Below are positions 45,436-53,839 of a DNA stretch of 64,000 nt, piece after piece. The stretch is from DATKJS01 sp050015275 (lineage in GTDB: Bacteria; Acidobacteriota; Aminicenantia; Aminicenantales; Saccharicenantaceae). Numbering within the stretch: the first letter of the stretch is position 1; each line of letters opens with the position of its first letter. The translations under genes and the position numbers were made by a program. The stretch lies in contig JBEKBS010000012.1 of NCBI GenBank assembly GCA_050015275.1, positions 62,001 through 126,000 of the forward strand, in the 5' to 3' direction. The notes beneath the pieces are model-generated. The model saw only the letters and a program-made list of their open reading frames with translations, did not search any database and was not told the origin of the DNA.

Positions 45436-46374
45436 TCATACGTTCTCCCCGCAGTGGGGGCAGCTGCGGGACTTGGGCGGGAGAGGCCGGCGGCAGTTCC
45501 AGCACTGGCCGGAGGCCTTCTGTTCCCGGGCCTTGATCCGGAGCATGATGTCGTCGATCTCCGATGTTTTGGGGGTCTTGCCCTTGTAAAGCGACAGGTC
45601 CCGGACGATCTCGGCGGCGCTCTGGTAACGGTCCTCGACCTTGGGGGCCAGGGCCTTCATGATGATGGTGTCGATCTCCTTGGGGACCTTGTTGTTGCGG
45701 ATCCGCGGCGGCGTGATCTTGCCCTGCTGGGCCTTTTCCAGGATCTTGAAGGGGTCCGGGTCGAAGATCGGTGGCCGGCCGATGATCATCTCGTAGAAGA
45801 TGCAGCCGATCGAATAGATATCCGACGCGTAGCTGGCCTTGCCCAGGAACTGTTCCGGCGCCATATAGGGCGGAGACCCGATCCTCGTCGAGGCGTACGG
45901 CACGGAGTTGAGCCAGGCCGAGGTCCCGAAGTCCGTGATCTTGGCCGTCCCGTCCTCCGAGATGATGATGTTCGACGGCCTCAGGTCCCTGTGGATGATC
46001 TTGTTTTTATGGGCGTGGTCGATGCCGTAGGCGACCTGCTTGACGTAGTCCAGGGCCTGCTCGTAGCCGAGAACCCGCTCCTTCTCCAGGATCTTCTCAA
46101 GGGTCGGACCTTTGACATACTCCATGACCATGAAAAAAACGTTCTTCTCTTTTTCGGCGGCCAGCATCCGGACGATGTTCGGATGGCTGAGGGCGGCCTG
46201 CAGCCGCGGCTCCTTCAGGAGCTTGTAGAGCTCGGCGGACTGCTTATGGGGGACCTTGATGGCGACCTTGATATCGAGCCAGGTATCCTTGGCCAGATAG
46301 ACGGAGCCGAAGCCGCCGCTGCCGAGCGAGCGGAGGATCTCGTATTTTCCGACCTTCTGGCCCTGGAGAAACAT
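45436..46374 (-). CDS. Serine/threonine protein kinase with C-terminal zinc ribbon
   Basis: This 312-residue soluble Hanks-type kinase has the glycine loop LGSGGFGSVYLAK, ATP-binding Lys40 (VAIK), catalytic Asp130 in HRDLRPSN and DFG Asp148. APEQF and SDIYSIGCIFYEM follow. The usual Lys two residues after the catalytic Asp is Arg here. The C-terminus is a zinc ribbon (CWNCRRPLPP then SCPHCGENV) instead of a membrane anchor and PASTA domains. It begins one base after the rsmE stop at the end of the heat-shock operon. Substrates are unknown. Confidence 0.9.
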   Translation of the reverse strand: MFLQGQKVGKYEILRSLGSGGFGSVYLAKDTWLDIKVAIKVPHKQSAELYKLLKEPRLQAALSHPNIVRMLAAEKEKNVFFMVMEYVKGPTLEKILEKERVLGYEQALDYVKQVAYGIDHAHKNKIIHRDLRPSNIIISEDGTAKITDFGTSAWLNSVPYASTRIGSPPYMAPEQFLGKASYASDIYSIGCIFYEMIIGRPPIFDPDPFKILEKAQQGKITPPRIRNNKVPKEIDTIIMKALAPKVEDRYQSAAEIVRDLSLYKGKTPKTSEIDDIMLRIKAREQKASGQCWNCRRPLPPKSRSCPHCGENV

Positions 46375-46375
46375 G

Positions 46376-47119
46376 TCAATCGTTCCAAAAATGGGCGATC
46401 ATCGCGACCCCGGCGATCGCCGCCGTCTCGGCCTTGAGGATCCGCCGCCCGAGACTGGCGGCCTCGCACCCGGCCTCTCTGAATGCCCGTTCTTCGCCTT
46501 CGGTCCATCCCCCTTCCGGCCCGACGAAGACCGTGACCGCCGGAGCCGGCGGCCCTCCCTTCTTTTCCGCCTCGAGGAGAAAGTCCTTGAGGGGCTTCCC
46601 TCCGTTTTCGCTCAGAAACAGCCTCAGTCCATCACCCGGCCGGGCGAGGATGTCTTCCAGCCGTTCGGCCGGATGAACGGCCGGCGCCGCCCAGCCCTTG
46701 CTCTGCTTGGTGGCCTCCCTGGCGATCCTGGCCCAGCGTTCCGCCTTCCGGGCTTCCCGCTCCACGGAGGCCTTCAGCGAGCGGGCGGTCTCCAGAGGGA
46801 TGAAATCGGAGATCCCGATCTCCGATGCTTTCTGCAGGATGAACTCCATCTTTTTGGCCTGCAGGAGCCCCTGCGCCAAAGCCAGCTTGACGCGAGAGGC
46901 CTCGGCATCGGCTCGTTCGAGGATCTCGACGACCGTCCGGTCCCTCTTCACCGACTGGACCCGGCCCAAAACGCGGCGGCCGCCTCCGTCGAAAAGCCGG
47001 ACCTGGTCACCCTCTTTGATTCTGGCCGCCTTGGCCAAGTGGCGGTGCTCCGCGCCCACGAGGGTGACGCGGGACACCCCCGGCTCGATCCGGGGAACAT
47101 AAAACTGGTTCGACGTCAA
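46376..47119 (-). CDS. rsmE: 16S rRNA (uracil-1498-N3) methyltransferase
   Basis: This 247-residue SPOUT enzyme methylates U1498 of 16S rRNA. An N-terminal PUA-like domain (NQFYVPR, GAEHRHLAKAARIKEGDQV) precedes the knot domain with KMEFILQKASEIG, FVGPEGGWTEGEE and SLGRRILKAETAAIA. The conserved region begins at a TTG at 47117-47119, with AGGGAC just upstream, so TTG is taken as start; any earlier start would run into dnaJ. Following dnaJ by 13 bases is the classical rsmE position. Confidence 0.88.
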   Translation of the reverse strand: MTSNQFYVPRIEPGVSRVTLVGAEHRHLAKAARIKEGDQVRLFDGGGRRVLGRVQSVKRDRTVVEILERADAEASRVKLALAQGLLQAKKMEFILQKASEIGISDFIPLETARSLKASVEREARKAERWARIAREATKQSKGWAAPAVHPAERLEDILARPGDGLRLFLSENGGKPLKDFLLEAEKKGGPPAPAVTVFVGPEGGWTEGEERAFREAGCEAASLGRRILKAETAAIAGVAMIAHFWND

Positions 47120-47132
47120 ATCTGTCCCTGGC

Positions 47133-48269
47133 CTAATGGAGGATGTTCTTGACCTTGTGGATGACACTCTCGTCGACCGTCTCGACGTTTTCGCCCCTGA
47201 GTTCGGCCAGCCTTGCCAGGAGCGTTCTCTGCTCCTTGGACAGGCCGTCGGGTGTCTTGACCTGGACCCTGACAAAAAGATCCCCTCTTCTCCGGCTGGA
47301 GATATCCTGGATGCCCTGGCCCTTGAGCTTAAAGGATTCTCCCGGCTGGGTCCCGGCGGGGATCTTCAGGACCTCACTCCCGTTAAGGGTCGGGATCCCG
47401 ATCCTGGCCCCGAGCGCCGCCTGGGTCGACGAGATCTCGATCTGGCAGACCAGGTCGTTTTCTTCCCGCTCAAAAAACGGATGCTTGAGGACCCGGGTGA
47501 CGACATAAAGGTCGCCTCCCGGCATCCCTTCGTCCCCGGCTTCCCCTTCCTCGACCAGCCTCAGCCGGGAGCCGTCGCTCACTCCGGCCGGGATCCGGAC
47601 CCTGAGGGCCCGCTTTTCCTTGACGTGGCCTTTCCCCCCGCAGTGGTCGCAGGGTGATGAAATGACCTCGCCGCGGCCCTGGCACCTCGGACACGTCCTG
47701 GCCACCGTGAAGAAGCCCTGCTGATAACGCATCTGGCCTTTTCCGCCGCATGACGGGCAGGCGGAGGGGGTTCTCCCGGGCTTGCTTTTCGACCCGTGAC
47801 AGGCCGGGCAGACCTCGGACCGGTTCAGCTTGATCTCCCTGTCGACTCCCGACGCGGCTTCCTCCAAGCTGATCTCGACCTCGAGGGCCAGGTCCCGGCC
47901 TCTCTCGCGCTCGCGGCCGCCCCGGCGCCTACCGCCGGCGCCGAAGAAATCCCCGAAGCTGAAACCGAAGAAATTCCCGAGGATATCCTCGAAGTCCTCG
48001 AAGACGGAAGAGTCGAATCCGGAGAAGCCCTGAAAGCCTTCGCCGCGCAGCCCGTCCTGGCCGTAGCGGTCATAGACCGATCGCTTCTCGACATCGATGA
48101 GGACGCTGTAGGCTTCGGCGGCCTCCTTGAACCTCTCCTCGGCTTCCTTGTTCCCGGGGTTGCGGTCAGGATGGTGCTTCAGCGCCATCTGGCGGTAGGC
48201 TTTCTTGATCTCTTCGGGCGGGGCGTTCCGCGGAATTCCGAGGATCTCGTAATAATCCCGCTTAGCCAT
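47133..48269 (-). CDS. dnaJ: Chaperone DnaJ (Hsp40)
   Basis: This 378-residue co-chaperone stimulates DnaK ATPase. The J domain has DYYEILGIPRNAP and the HPD motif (KHHPDRNPG). A Gly/Phe-rich linker (FQGFSGF to FFGFSFGDFFGAGG) follows, then four zinc CxxCxGxG-type repeats (CPACHGSK, CPSCGGKG, CPRCQGRG, CDHCGGKG) and the two C-terminal substrate domains. All features of a type I DnaJ are present. Its start overlaps the end of dnaK by 8 bases. Confidence 0.97.
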   Translation of the reverse strand: MAKRDYYEILGIPRNAPPEEIKKAYRQMALKHHPDRNPGNKEAEERFKEAAEAYSVLIDVEKRSVYDRYGQDGLRGEGFQGFSGFDSSVFEDFEDILGNFFGFSFGDFFGAGGRRRGGRERERGRDLALEVEISLEEAASGVDREIKLNRSEVCPACHGSKSKPGRTPSACPSCGGKGQMRYQQGFFTVARTCPRCQGRGEVISSPCDHCGGKGHVKEKRALRVRIPAGVSDGSRLRLVEEGEAGDEGMPGGDLYVVTRVLKHPFFEREENDLVCQIEISSTQAALGARIGIPTLNGSEVLKIPAGTQPGESFKLKGQGIQDISSRRRGDLFVRVQVKTPDGLSKEQRTLLARLAELRGENVETVDESVIHKVKNILH

Positions 48270-49842
48270 TCGGGTCCAACCTCACCCCCTCGCCTTTCTG
48301 CCTCTCGATGATCGCCTCGAGCTCGTTCGGCGCGAGCCCGGAGGAGGGCCTGACCTCGATCTTCTGCTGCAGCCCTGTCGCGACGTCCCTGGCCGAGACC
48401 TTGACGAGGCCGTCGGCGTTGATCTCGAACGTCACGTCAACCTGGGGCACGCCGGCGGGAGCGGGCTCGATGCCCACGAGCTCGAACACGGCCAGCGATT
48501 TGTTCAGCGAAGCGAGCGGGTTTTCCCCCTGGAGGACGTGCAGCCTGACCCGGCGCTGGTTGTGCTCGACGGTCGTGAAGGATTTCGTCTTCCGCAGGGG
48601 GATCGTCGAGTTCTTCTCGATGACCGTCTCGTAGCCATCGTTCTCCGTCTCGATCCCGAGGGAAAAGGGAGCGACGTCGAGAAGGAGGATTAGCCCGCGG
48701 ACCTGGCCCTGGAGGATGCCGGATTGGATGGCCGCCCCCATCGCCACGATCTCGTCCGGATTGATGTGCTCGGCCGGTTTTTTCTCGAAGAACTCCGTCA
48801 GCCTCTTCTTGACCAGCGGCATCCTGGTCTGGCCGCCGACGAGGATGACGTCGTCGATCTTGTCGGGGTCCAGGCGGGCCGCGCCGAAAGCTTCTTCGAT
48901 CAGGGGGATCGTCCGCTCGACGAGGTCGGACGTCAGCTCCTCGAGCCTCTGACGGTTCAGGATCTTCTTGAGGTGCTTGGAACTTGTCTGGTCCGAGCAG
49001 ATGAACGGCAGGTTGATCTCGGTCTCCAGGGTGAAGGACAGCTCCCGCTTGGCCCTTTCCGAGGCTTCCTTGATCCTCTGCAGGGCCAGCTTATCGTGGT
49101 GGAGGTCGATCCCCGTCTCCTTGCGGAAATCCTCGACCAGCCACTCGATGATCCTGTTGTCGAAATCCTCGCCGCCGAGGTAGGAATCGCCGTTGGTGGC
49201 GAGGACGTTGAAGACGCCGTCCCGGATCTCCATCAGGGTGATATCGAAGGTCCCGCCGCCGAGGTCGAAGACCGCGGCGGTCCCGTTCTTCTTGCTGTTG
49301 AGACCGTAGGCCAGGCCGGCGGCCGTCGGCTCGTTGATGACCCGCTGGACGTCGAGGCCGCTGATCAGGGCGGCGTCCTTGGTCGCCTGCCTCTGGTGGT
49401 CGTTGAAATGGGCAGGGACCGTGATGACGGCGTCCGCGACCTTTTCGCCGAAAAAGGACTCCGCGCACCCCTTGAGGTAGGACAGGATCATGCCCGAGAG
49501 CTCCTGGGGGGTGAATGTCCTCGACTCCACGGCGACAAGCACATCCCCGTTCTTGGCCTCGGTCAGCCTGTAGGGGAGCCTGGCCCGCGCCGACGAGATC
49601 TCATCGGAAACGAATTTCCGGCCGATGAGCCGCTTGACGGCAAAAATGGTGTTCTGGGGATTGGTGATCGCCTGCCTCAGGGCCAGCGTCCCGACCAGCC
49701 TCTCCCCCGCCGAAGTGAACGAGACGACGGAGGGTGTCGTCGGCAGACCCTCCAGGTTGGGGAGGACGATCGGGCTGCCCCCATCGAGATAGGCAATGCA
49801 AGAATAGGTCGTGCCGAGGTCGATTCCGATGATGCGATCCAT
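48262..49842 (-). CDS. dnaK: Hsp70 chaperone DnaK lacking the helical lid
   Basis: This 526-residue Hsp70 has a complete nucleotide-binding domain: IIGIDLGTTYSCIAY, VITVPAHFND, VFDLGGGTFDIT and VILVGGQTRMP. The linker is followed by LLLDVAPFSLGIET and the beta-sandwich peptide domain ending VSARDVATGLQQKIEVRPSSGL. After about 17 more residues the frame stops. Canonical DnaK (about 610-640) continues with helices B-E of the lid and a disordered tail, which are absent. dnaJ starts inside the last codons, so no remnant of the lid is encoded. ATG 49842 follows grpE by 4 bases. A full-length DnaK may exist elsewhere. Confidence 0.93.
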   Translation of the reverse strand: MDRIIGIDLGTTYSCIAYLDGGSPIVLPNLEGLPTTPSVVSFTSAGERLVGTLALRQAITNPQNTIFAVKRLIGRKFVSDEISSARARLPYRLTEAKNGDVLVAVESRTFTPQELSGMILSYLKGCAESFFGEKVADAVITVPAHFNDHQRQATKDAALISGLDVQRVINEPTAAGLAYGLNSKKNGTAAVFDLGGGTFDITLMEIRDGVFNVLATNGDSYLGGEDFDNRIIEWLVEDFRKETGIDLHHDKLALQRIKEASERAKRELSFTLETEINLPFICSDQTSSKHLKKILNRQRLEELTSDLVERTIPLIEEAFGAARLDPDKIDDVILVGGQTRMPLVKKRLTEFFEKKPAEHINPDEIVAMGAAIQSGILQGQVRGLILLLDVAPFSLGIETENDGYETVIEKNSTIPLRKTKSFTTVEHNQRRVRLHVLQGENPLASLNKSLAVFELVGIEPAPAGVPQVDVTFEINADGLVKVSARDVATGLQQKIEVRPSSGLAPNELEAIIERQKGEGVRLDPNG

Positions 49843-49846
49843 GGCG

Positions 49847-50491
49847 TTAATCCTTCTTGGGAACGATGACCTTGACCAGGGCCGGGCGGAGAAGCCGGTT
49901 GTGGAGCATATAGCCTTTCTGGAGCTCTTCCGTGACGCGGGGCTCCTGGACCTCCGACGACTCTTCCATGGCCATCGCCTGGTGAAACGACGGGTCGAAA
50001 TGATCGTCTTTGATCTCGATCGGCTGAACACCCCGCTTGAGAAGGAGGTTCATGGACATCCTGTAGATGAGGTCGATCCCTTCCCTGAACGTCTTCCCGT
50101 CCGCGTCTCCGCCCGAGGCCTGAAGGGCCCGCTCGAAATTGTCCAGGATTCCCAGGAACTCGAGCAGCACCTCGCTCAGGGCGAACTGGAAGTAATCGCT
50201 TTTCTCCCGCTCGAGCCTCTTCCGGAGGTTCTCGACGTCGGCGAGCTTCCTCAGATATTGGTCCTTGAGGTCCTCTGTCTCCTTCCGGAGGTGCTTAATC
50301 TCGGCCTCCCTCTTCTTGAGCTTCTCCTTCAGATGCTTGACCGCCTGGGCAGGCTCTTTGTCATGGAAGGCGGCCTCTGGTTTCTCCGGTTCGGCAGCCA
50401 CTGGCTCCTTTGGTCCGTCCTCTCCGGGGGCCCCGGGCTCCGCGATGTATTCGATCTCTTCGGCCGGCTTTTCTTTTTTGTCGTCTGTCAT
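49847..50491 (-). CDS. grpE: Nucleotide exchange factor GrpE
   Basis: This 214-residue protein releases ADP from DnaK. An acidic N-terminal extension precedes a long coiled coil (HLKEKLKKREAEIKHLRKE). The conserved GrpE core has DYFQFALSEVLLEFLGILDNF in outline and the C-terminal beta-wing with HFDPSFHQAMAME and LQKGYMLHNRLLRPALVKV. It overlaps hrcA by 4 bases and precedes dnaK by 4 bases, the standard heat-shock order. Confidence 0.95.
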   Translation of the reverse strand: MTDDKKEKPAEEIEYIAEPGAPGEDGPKEPVAAEPEKPEAAFHDKEPAQAVKHLKEKLKKREAEIKHLRKETEDLKDQYLRKLADVENLRKRLEREKSDYFQFALSEVLLEFLGILDNFERALQASGGDADGKTFREGIDLIYRMSMNLLLKRGVQPIEIKDDHFDPSFHQAMAMEESSEVQEPRVTEELQKGYMLHNRLLRPALVKVIVPKKD

Positions 50492-51546
50492 ATCGCGACC
50501 TCTCTGCCGTAGATGGTAATGGCCTGGCTCAGCCGCTTGGCGACCCTGTCGACGAGCGGGATGATCTTCGCATAGGGGATCCGCTTGGGACCGATGATGC
50601 CCAGGGAGCCGAGGACCTGGTGGCTCGTCCCGTAATGGGACAGGACCAGGGAACAGTCCTGGACGTTTGGAAAATTGACCTCAGCCCCGATCAGGACCTT
50701 GACCCGGTCCAGGCTGATGAAATCGGCCAGAAGCTTGACCAGGCTGGCTCGTTCCTCGAAATTCTCGAACAGGGACCGCAGCTTGCCCATGTCGAACAGC
50801 TCGGCCTTGCCGAGGAGCCGGGAGGTGCCCTGGATGAAGATCCGGTTTTCATCCTCCTCGCGGTTGATGACGGCCCGGACAAGGTCGGCGATCTTGTTGA
50901 TGATGTCCTCATATCTCGTCCTGTACCTAGGAAGCTCCTGGAGCAGGACGTCCCGGACGAAGATCAGGGTCTTCCCGCGGAAATTCTGGTTGATGAACTG
51001 GGAGGCCAGGTCGAGCTCGGCCTGGGACATGGAGAGCGGGGTCTCCAGGGTTTCGGTCAGGACCATCTGGAACGGAGTTACCAGGATGGACATGATCCGT
51101 TGGGAGGAGATCCTGATGAAGCGGAGGTGCTCGAACTGGACCCGGGAGACCTGTGGCGAGATCACGAAACCCAGATTGTCGGAATAATCGGCCAGGAGAT
51201 GGGAGGCCTGGATCAGGAGGGAATCGAGATCGGCCTTCTTGGCGGTGAACTCATCCTGGATCAGGGGAAAGTCGTCCCGGGCGAACGTCTTTTCCGAGAG
51301 GAGCGTGTTGACGTAAGACCTCAATCCTTTATCGGTCGGCACCCGGCCGGACGACGTGTGCGGCTGGGATAGGTATCCCTGCGCCTCGAGTTTGACCATG
51401 ATATTCCGGATGGTCGCCGGCGAGCCGTCGAACTTCCTTGTCTGGGCGATCGAGCCCGAGCTGACGGGACGGCCGCCCCGCACGTAGCTCTCGACAATGA
51501 GGTGGAGGACCTTCTTGTCTTTATCGCGCAGGGCAGACTTGACCAT
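50488..51546 (-). CDS. hrcA: Heat-inducible transcription repressor HrcA
   Basis: This 352-residue winged-helix repressor normally binds CIRCE operators and is chaperone-responsive. The DNA-binding N-terminus has ESYVRGGRPVSSGSIA, SPATIRNIMVKLEAQGYLSQPHTSSGRVPTDKG, given here in outline. The GAF-like HrcA core follows, with GTSRLLGKAELFD and LGSLGIIGPKRIPYAKIIPLV. It is the first gene of hrcA-grpE-dnaK-dnaJ-rsmE-kinase. A strong sigma70 promoter lies 18-47 bases upstream of the ATG, but no canonical CIRCE element is visible there. Confidence 0.96.
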   Translation of the reverse strand: MVKSALRDKDKKVLHLIVESYVRGGRPVSSGSIAQTRKFDGSPATIRNIMVKLEAQGYLSQPHTSSGRVPTDKGLRSYVNTLLSEKTFARDDFPLIQDEFTAKKADLDSLLIQASHLLADYSDNLGFVISPQVSRVQFEHLRFIRISSQRIMSILVTPFQMVLTETLETPLSMSQAELDLASQFINQNFRGKTLIFVRDVLLQELPRYRTRYEDIINKIADLVRAVINREEDENRIFIQGTSRLLGKAELFDMGKLRSLFENFEERASLVKLLADFISLDRVKVLIGAEVNFPNVQDCSLVLSHYGTSHQVLGSLGIIGPKRIPYAKIIPLVDRVAKRLSQAITIYGREVAI

Positions 51547-51563
51547 CGGCTTCTTACCCGAGT

Positions 51564-51593
51564 TTTATAGCACTAATGGAGGATTATTGTCAA
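51564..51593 (-). promoter_or_regulatory. Promoter of the hrcA heat-shock operon
   Basis: A perfect TTGACA (51588-51593), an 18-base spacer and TATAAA (51564-51569) on the minus strand. The predicted start is about 10 bases before the hrcA ATG. The spacer contains TTAGTGCTA, only a partial resemblance to a CIRCE half-site. Confidence 0.7.
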
Positions 51594-51619
51594 ATGACTG
51601 AGAGTTAAGGGGGCGTCCT

Positions 51620-52426
51620 CTAAACGATCCTAATTCCAGCATATCCAACAACTTGGGTGAAGTCCCCGGTCGCCTCGCCCGAAGTCTGGTATTTGATGAG
51701 CTCGGCCTTGACCGCCCCCAATTCCCGGCTGGCTACGATGGCCGAGGTCGTGGGCTGGTAGCCGCACATGGAGATCCCTTCCCCCCGGACCGTGTCGAAA
51801 AGGCCACGGGCGTCGAGGTCGAGGATCTTCCGGATGGCCAGCGAATCCTTTCTTTCCGCCGTCTTCTGGCTGACATAATGGCTCATGTCGCTGCTGGCCA
51901 CGATCAGGACGGGGTGGCCGTAGTCACGGACCGCAGCCGCCAGGGCCCGCCCCAAGGATTCCAGGTCAGCGTATCCGGCCTCGTAGGAAATGCATATCGG
52001 GACGAGGGCCGCCTGTTTTTCGAAATATTGGATGAACGGCAGCTCGACTTCAAGGGAGTGCTCCCAAAGATGGGCCCTGTCATCTTCCGTGACAAGAGGG
52101 CAATGCTGCGTGATAAGGCCGGCGAGGTCCGATTCGATCGGGGTTTCCCCGAGGGGAGTCAGCCAGCTGCCCTCTTTCTGAATGGCGAAAAGCGACCCGA
52201 TCTCCCGGTGTCCGGGGCCCAAGACCACGACGGCCCGCGGCACTACGACAGAAGAAAACACGGCCCCGGCGACCGGGCCTGAATATTCGTACCCGGCGTG
52301 CGGAACGACCACCGAGACGGCCCGCTTCTTCTCGGCCTTCGGCTCGGTCAGCTTCTCGATCGTTTCGAGAAGATCGTCCCTCTGGCCGGGATAGAATGTC
52401 CCGGCGACGCACGCTTTTCTCTTCAT
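51620..52426 (-). CDS. MEMO1-family protein (AmmeMemoRadiSam system protein B-like)
   Basis: This 268-residue protein belongs to the MEMO family, related to class III dioxygenases. Key features are RKACVAGTFYPGQRDDL at the N-terminus, VVPHAGYEYSGPVAG, GPGHR, HSLEVELPFIQYF, ASSDMSHY and CGYQPTTSAIVA. The His and Asp residues form a potential metal site. Its biochemical role is not settled; in many genomes it neighbours a radical SAM protein and an AMMECR1 protein, neither seen here. ATG 52426 is set by GGGAGGG five bases upstream. A TTGACT/TATTGT promoter lies just before. Confidence 0.88.
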   Translation of the reverse strand: MKRKACVAGTFYPGQRDDLLETIEKLTEPKAEKKRAVSVVVPHAGYEYSGPVAGAVFSSVVVPRAVVVLGPGHREIGSLFAIQKEGSWLTPLGETPIESDLAGLITQHCPLVTEDDRAHLWEHSLEVELPFIQYFEKQAALVPICISYEAGYADLESLGRALAAAVRDYGHPVLIVASSDMSHYVSQKTAERKDSLAIRKILDLDARGLFDTVRGEGISMCGYQPTTSAIVASRELGAVKAELIKYQTSGEATGDFTQVVGYAGIRIV

Positions 52427-52443
52427 CGGGCCCTCCCCTATCA

Positions 52444-52472
52444 ACAATAGGCGTCGGGCGAACGAAAGTCAA
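52444..52472 (-). promoter_or_regulatory. Promoter of the MEMO-family gene
   Basis: TTGACT (52467-52472), a 17-base spacer and TATTGT (52444-52449) on the minus strand. The leader of about 11 bases contains the Shine-Dalgarno. Confidence 0.45.
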
Positions 52473-52494
52473 ACCGAGATGGATGAGGAGGAGG

Positions 52495-53820
52495 TCACAT
52501 CGGCTGCCGCTGTTCCTCGAAGCGGATCCCGAGCCGGGCGAGCTCGTTAAGGATGGGCTCATAAATGTCCGGAGTGACGGGGACTCGGACCCCGGTTTCC
52601 CTGATCCGGCCGTCCAAGATAAGGCGGGCGCCGATGGCCGCCGTCAGGCCGACGGTCCTGGACATCGAGGAGTCGCCGCCCGGGATGCCGAAGTCGATGA
52701 GGGTGGACGTGATCTTCCCGGTCCGTCCTTTCCGGTCTTCCGTCACAAACTCGTGCTGGAGGATGACCATGTCCCTCTCCCCCTCCGCATACTTGAGCCG
52801 TTCGACCATCCGGGCCGCCAGGATATCGAGGGCCGAGCCCTTTTTGATCGGGAGCCGCTCGGCCTCGAAAAGGCCCAGCCATTCCAGGCGCCCGATGATG
52901 TCCGAACCGGCGTCGATCCCCAAGCGGGCGGCGGCAGCTGCCTTGAGGTCCCCTCCGGCCGGGGCCTGGGCGAGTCCGGCCATGAGGTCGCGATATGTGA
53001 GGCCCGTCCAATCCTTGATGTCTGTGTCGTCCAGAAGCCCCAGGTCCCCGATCTTTTTCAGGGTCCGGCACCAGCCCGGATACCGAAGGGTCCCTCTCAT
53101 GACGTTCCCGGCTTCGGGGATCCCGTAGGTCTCCCGGTAGGACACGGAATCCCTGTTGGGATAGCCTTCGAATTCGCCGAGCCCCCGGAGGCGGACCGTC
53201 TCCGGGCTTTCGAAGAGCTTCTCCGCGGGGACGATGACCACTTTCCCGTCTTTGAGGTACTTGGCCGAATTCTTCGAGGCCAGAAGAACTCCCCTGGGGC
53301 TCCAGGAGAACTTGTAGCCGAAGGGGTTGGTGTTGGCCTCCGGGGCCGGCAGCCCCCCGCAGTAGGACGTGAAACCCAGGACGCGGCCGCCCTCGCCATG
53401 GACCTCGTGGATGATCCTCATGGCCTCCATGTGGTCGATGCCGGGATCGAGCCCGAGCTCGTTGAGCACGATGACGCCCTTCTCCCGGGCCCGGCCGTCG
53501 AGTTCCCGCATGGCCGGGCTCGCGTAGGAAGCGGTCACGACGGGCTTGCCGGAGTCGATCGCGGCCGATGCGAGGACGGGATGGAAGGTATAGGGGACCA
53601 TGCTGATGACCACGTCGGACTTATCGATCGCGGCCTTCATGGCCGCCCGGTCCTCAATGGAAAGGACCATCGCCTCGCCCCGCGGATGGCCCGAAACGAG
53701 CTTCGCCGCCCGGCCGGGCTCGACGTCCGCCACGGCCACGTGAAGGTCCGGCCGGTCGAGGAGATATTTCACCAGGGGCCCCGCGACCAGTCCGGCGCCG
53801 AAGACGAGGATCCTTTTCAT
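52495..53820 (-). CDS. Saccharopine dehydrogenase (glutamate-forming, LYS9/AASS C-terminal type)
   Basis: This 441-residue enzyme has an N-terminal Rossmann fold (RILVFGAGLVAGPLVKYL). The family motifs SMVPYTFHPVLASAAIDSGK and NELGLDPGIDHMEAM follow, and the C-terminal catalytic domain has GFTSYCGGLPAPEANTNPFG. It oxidises saccharopine to glutamate and aminoadipate semialdehyde. The gene lies 19 bases downstream of a lysine-ketoglutarate reductase homolog, so together they form a split version of the fused animal and plant LKR/SDH enzyme. Confidence 0.88.
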   Translation of the reverse strand: MKRILVFGAGLVAGPLVKYLLDRPDLHVAVADVEPGRAAKLVSGHPRGEAMVLSIEDRAAMKAAIDKSDVVISMVPYTFHPVLASAAIDSGKPVVTASYASPAMRELDGRAREKGVIVLNELGLDPGIDHMEAMRIIHEVHGEGGRVLGFTSYCGGLPAPEANTNPFGYKFSWSPRGVLLASKNSAKYLKDGKVVIVPAEKLFESPETVRLRGLGEFEGYPNRDSVSYRETYGIPEAGNVMRGTLRYPGWCRTLKKIGDLGLLDDTDIKDWTGLTYRDLMAGLAQAPAGGDLKAAAAARLGIDAGSDIIGRLEWLGLFEAERLPIKKGSALDILAARMVERLKYAEGERDMVILQHEFVTEDRKGRTGKITSTLIDFGIPGGDSSMSRTVGLTAAIGARLILDGRIRETGVRVPVTPDIYEPILNELARLGIRFEEQRQPM

Positions 53821-53839
53821 GAAGCCCTCCTGCTAGGCT

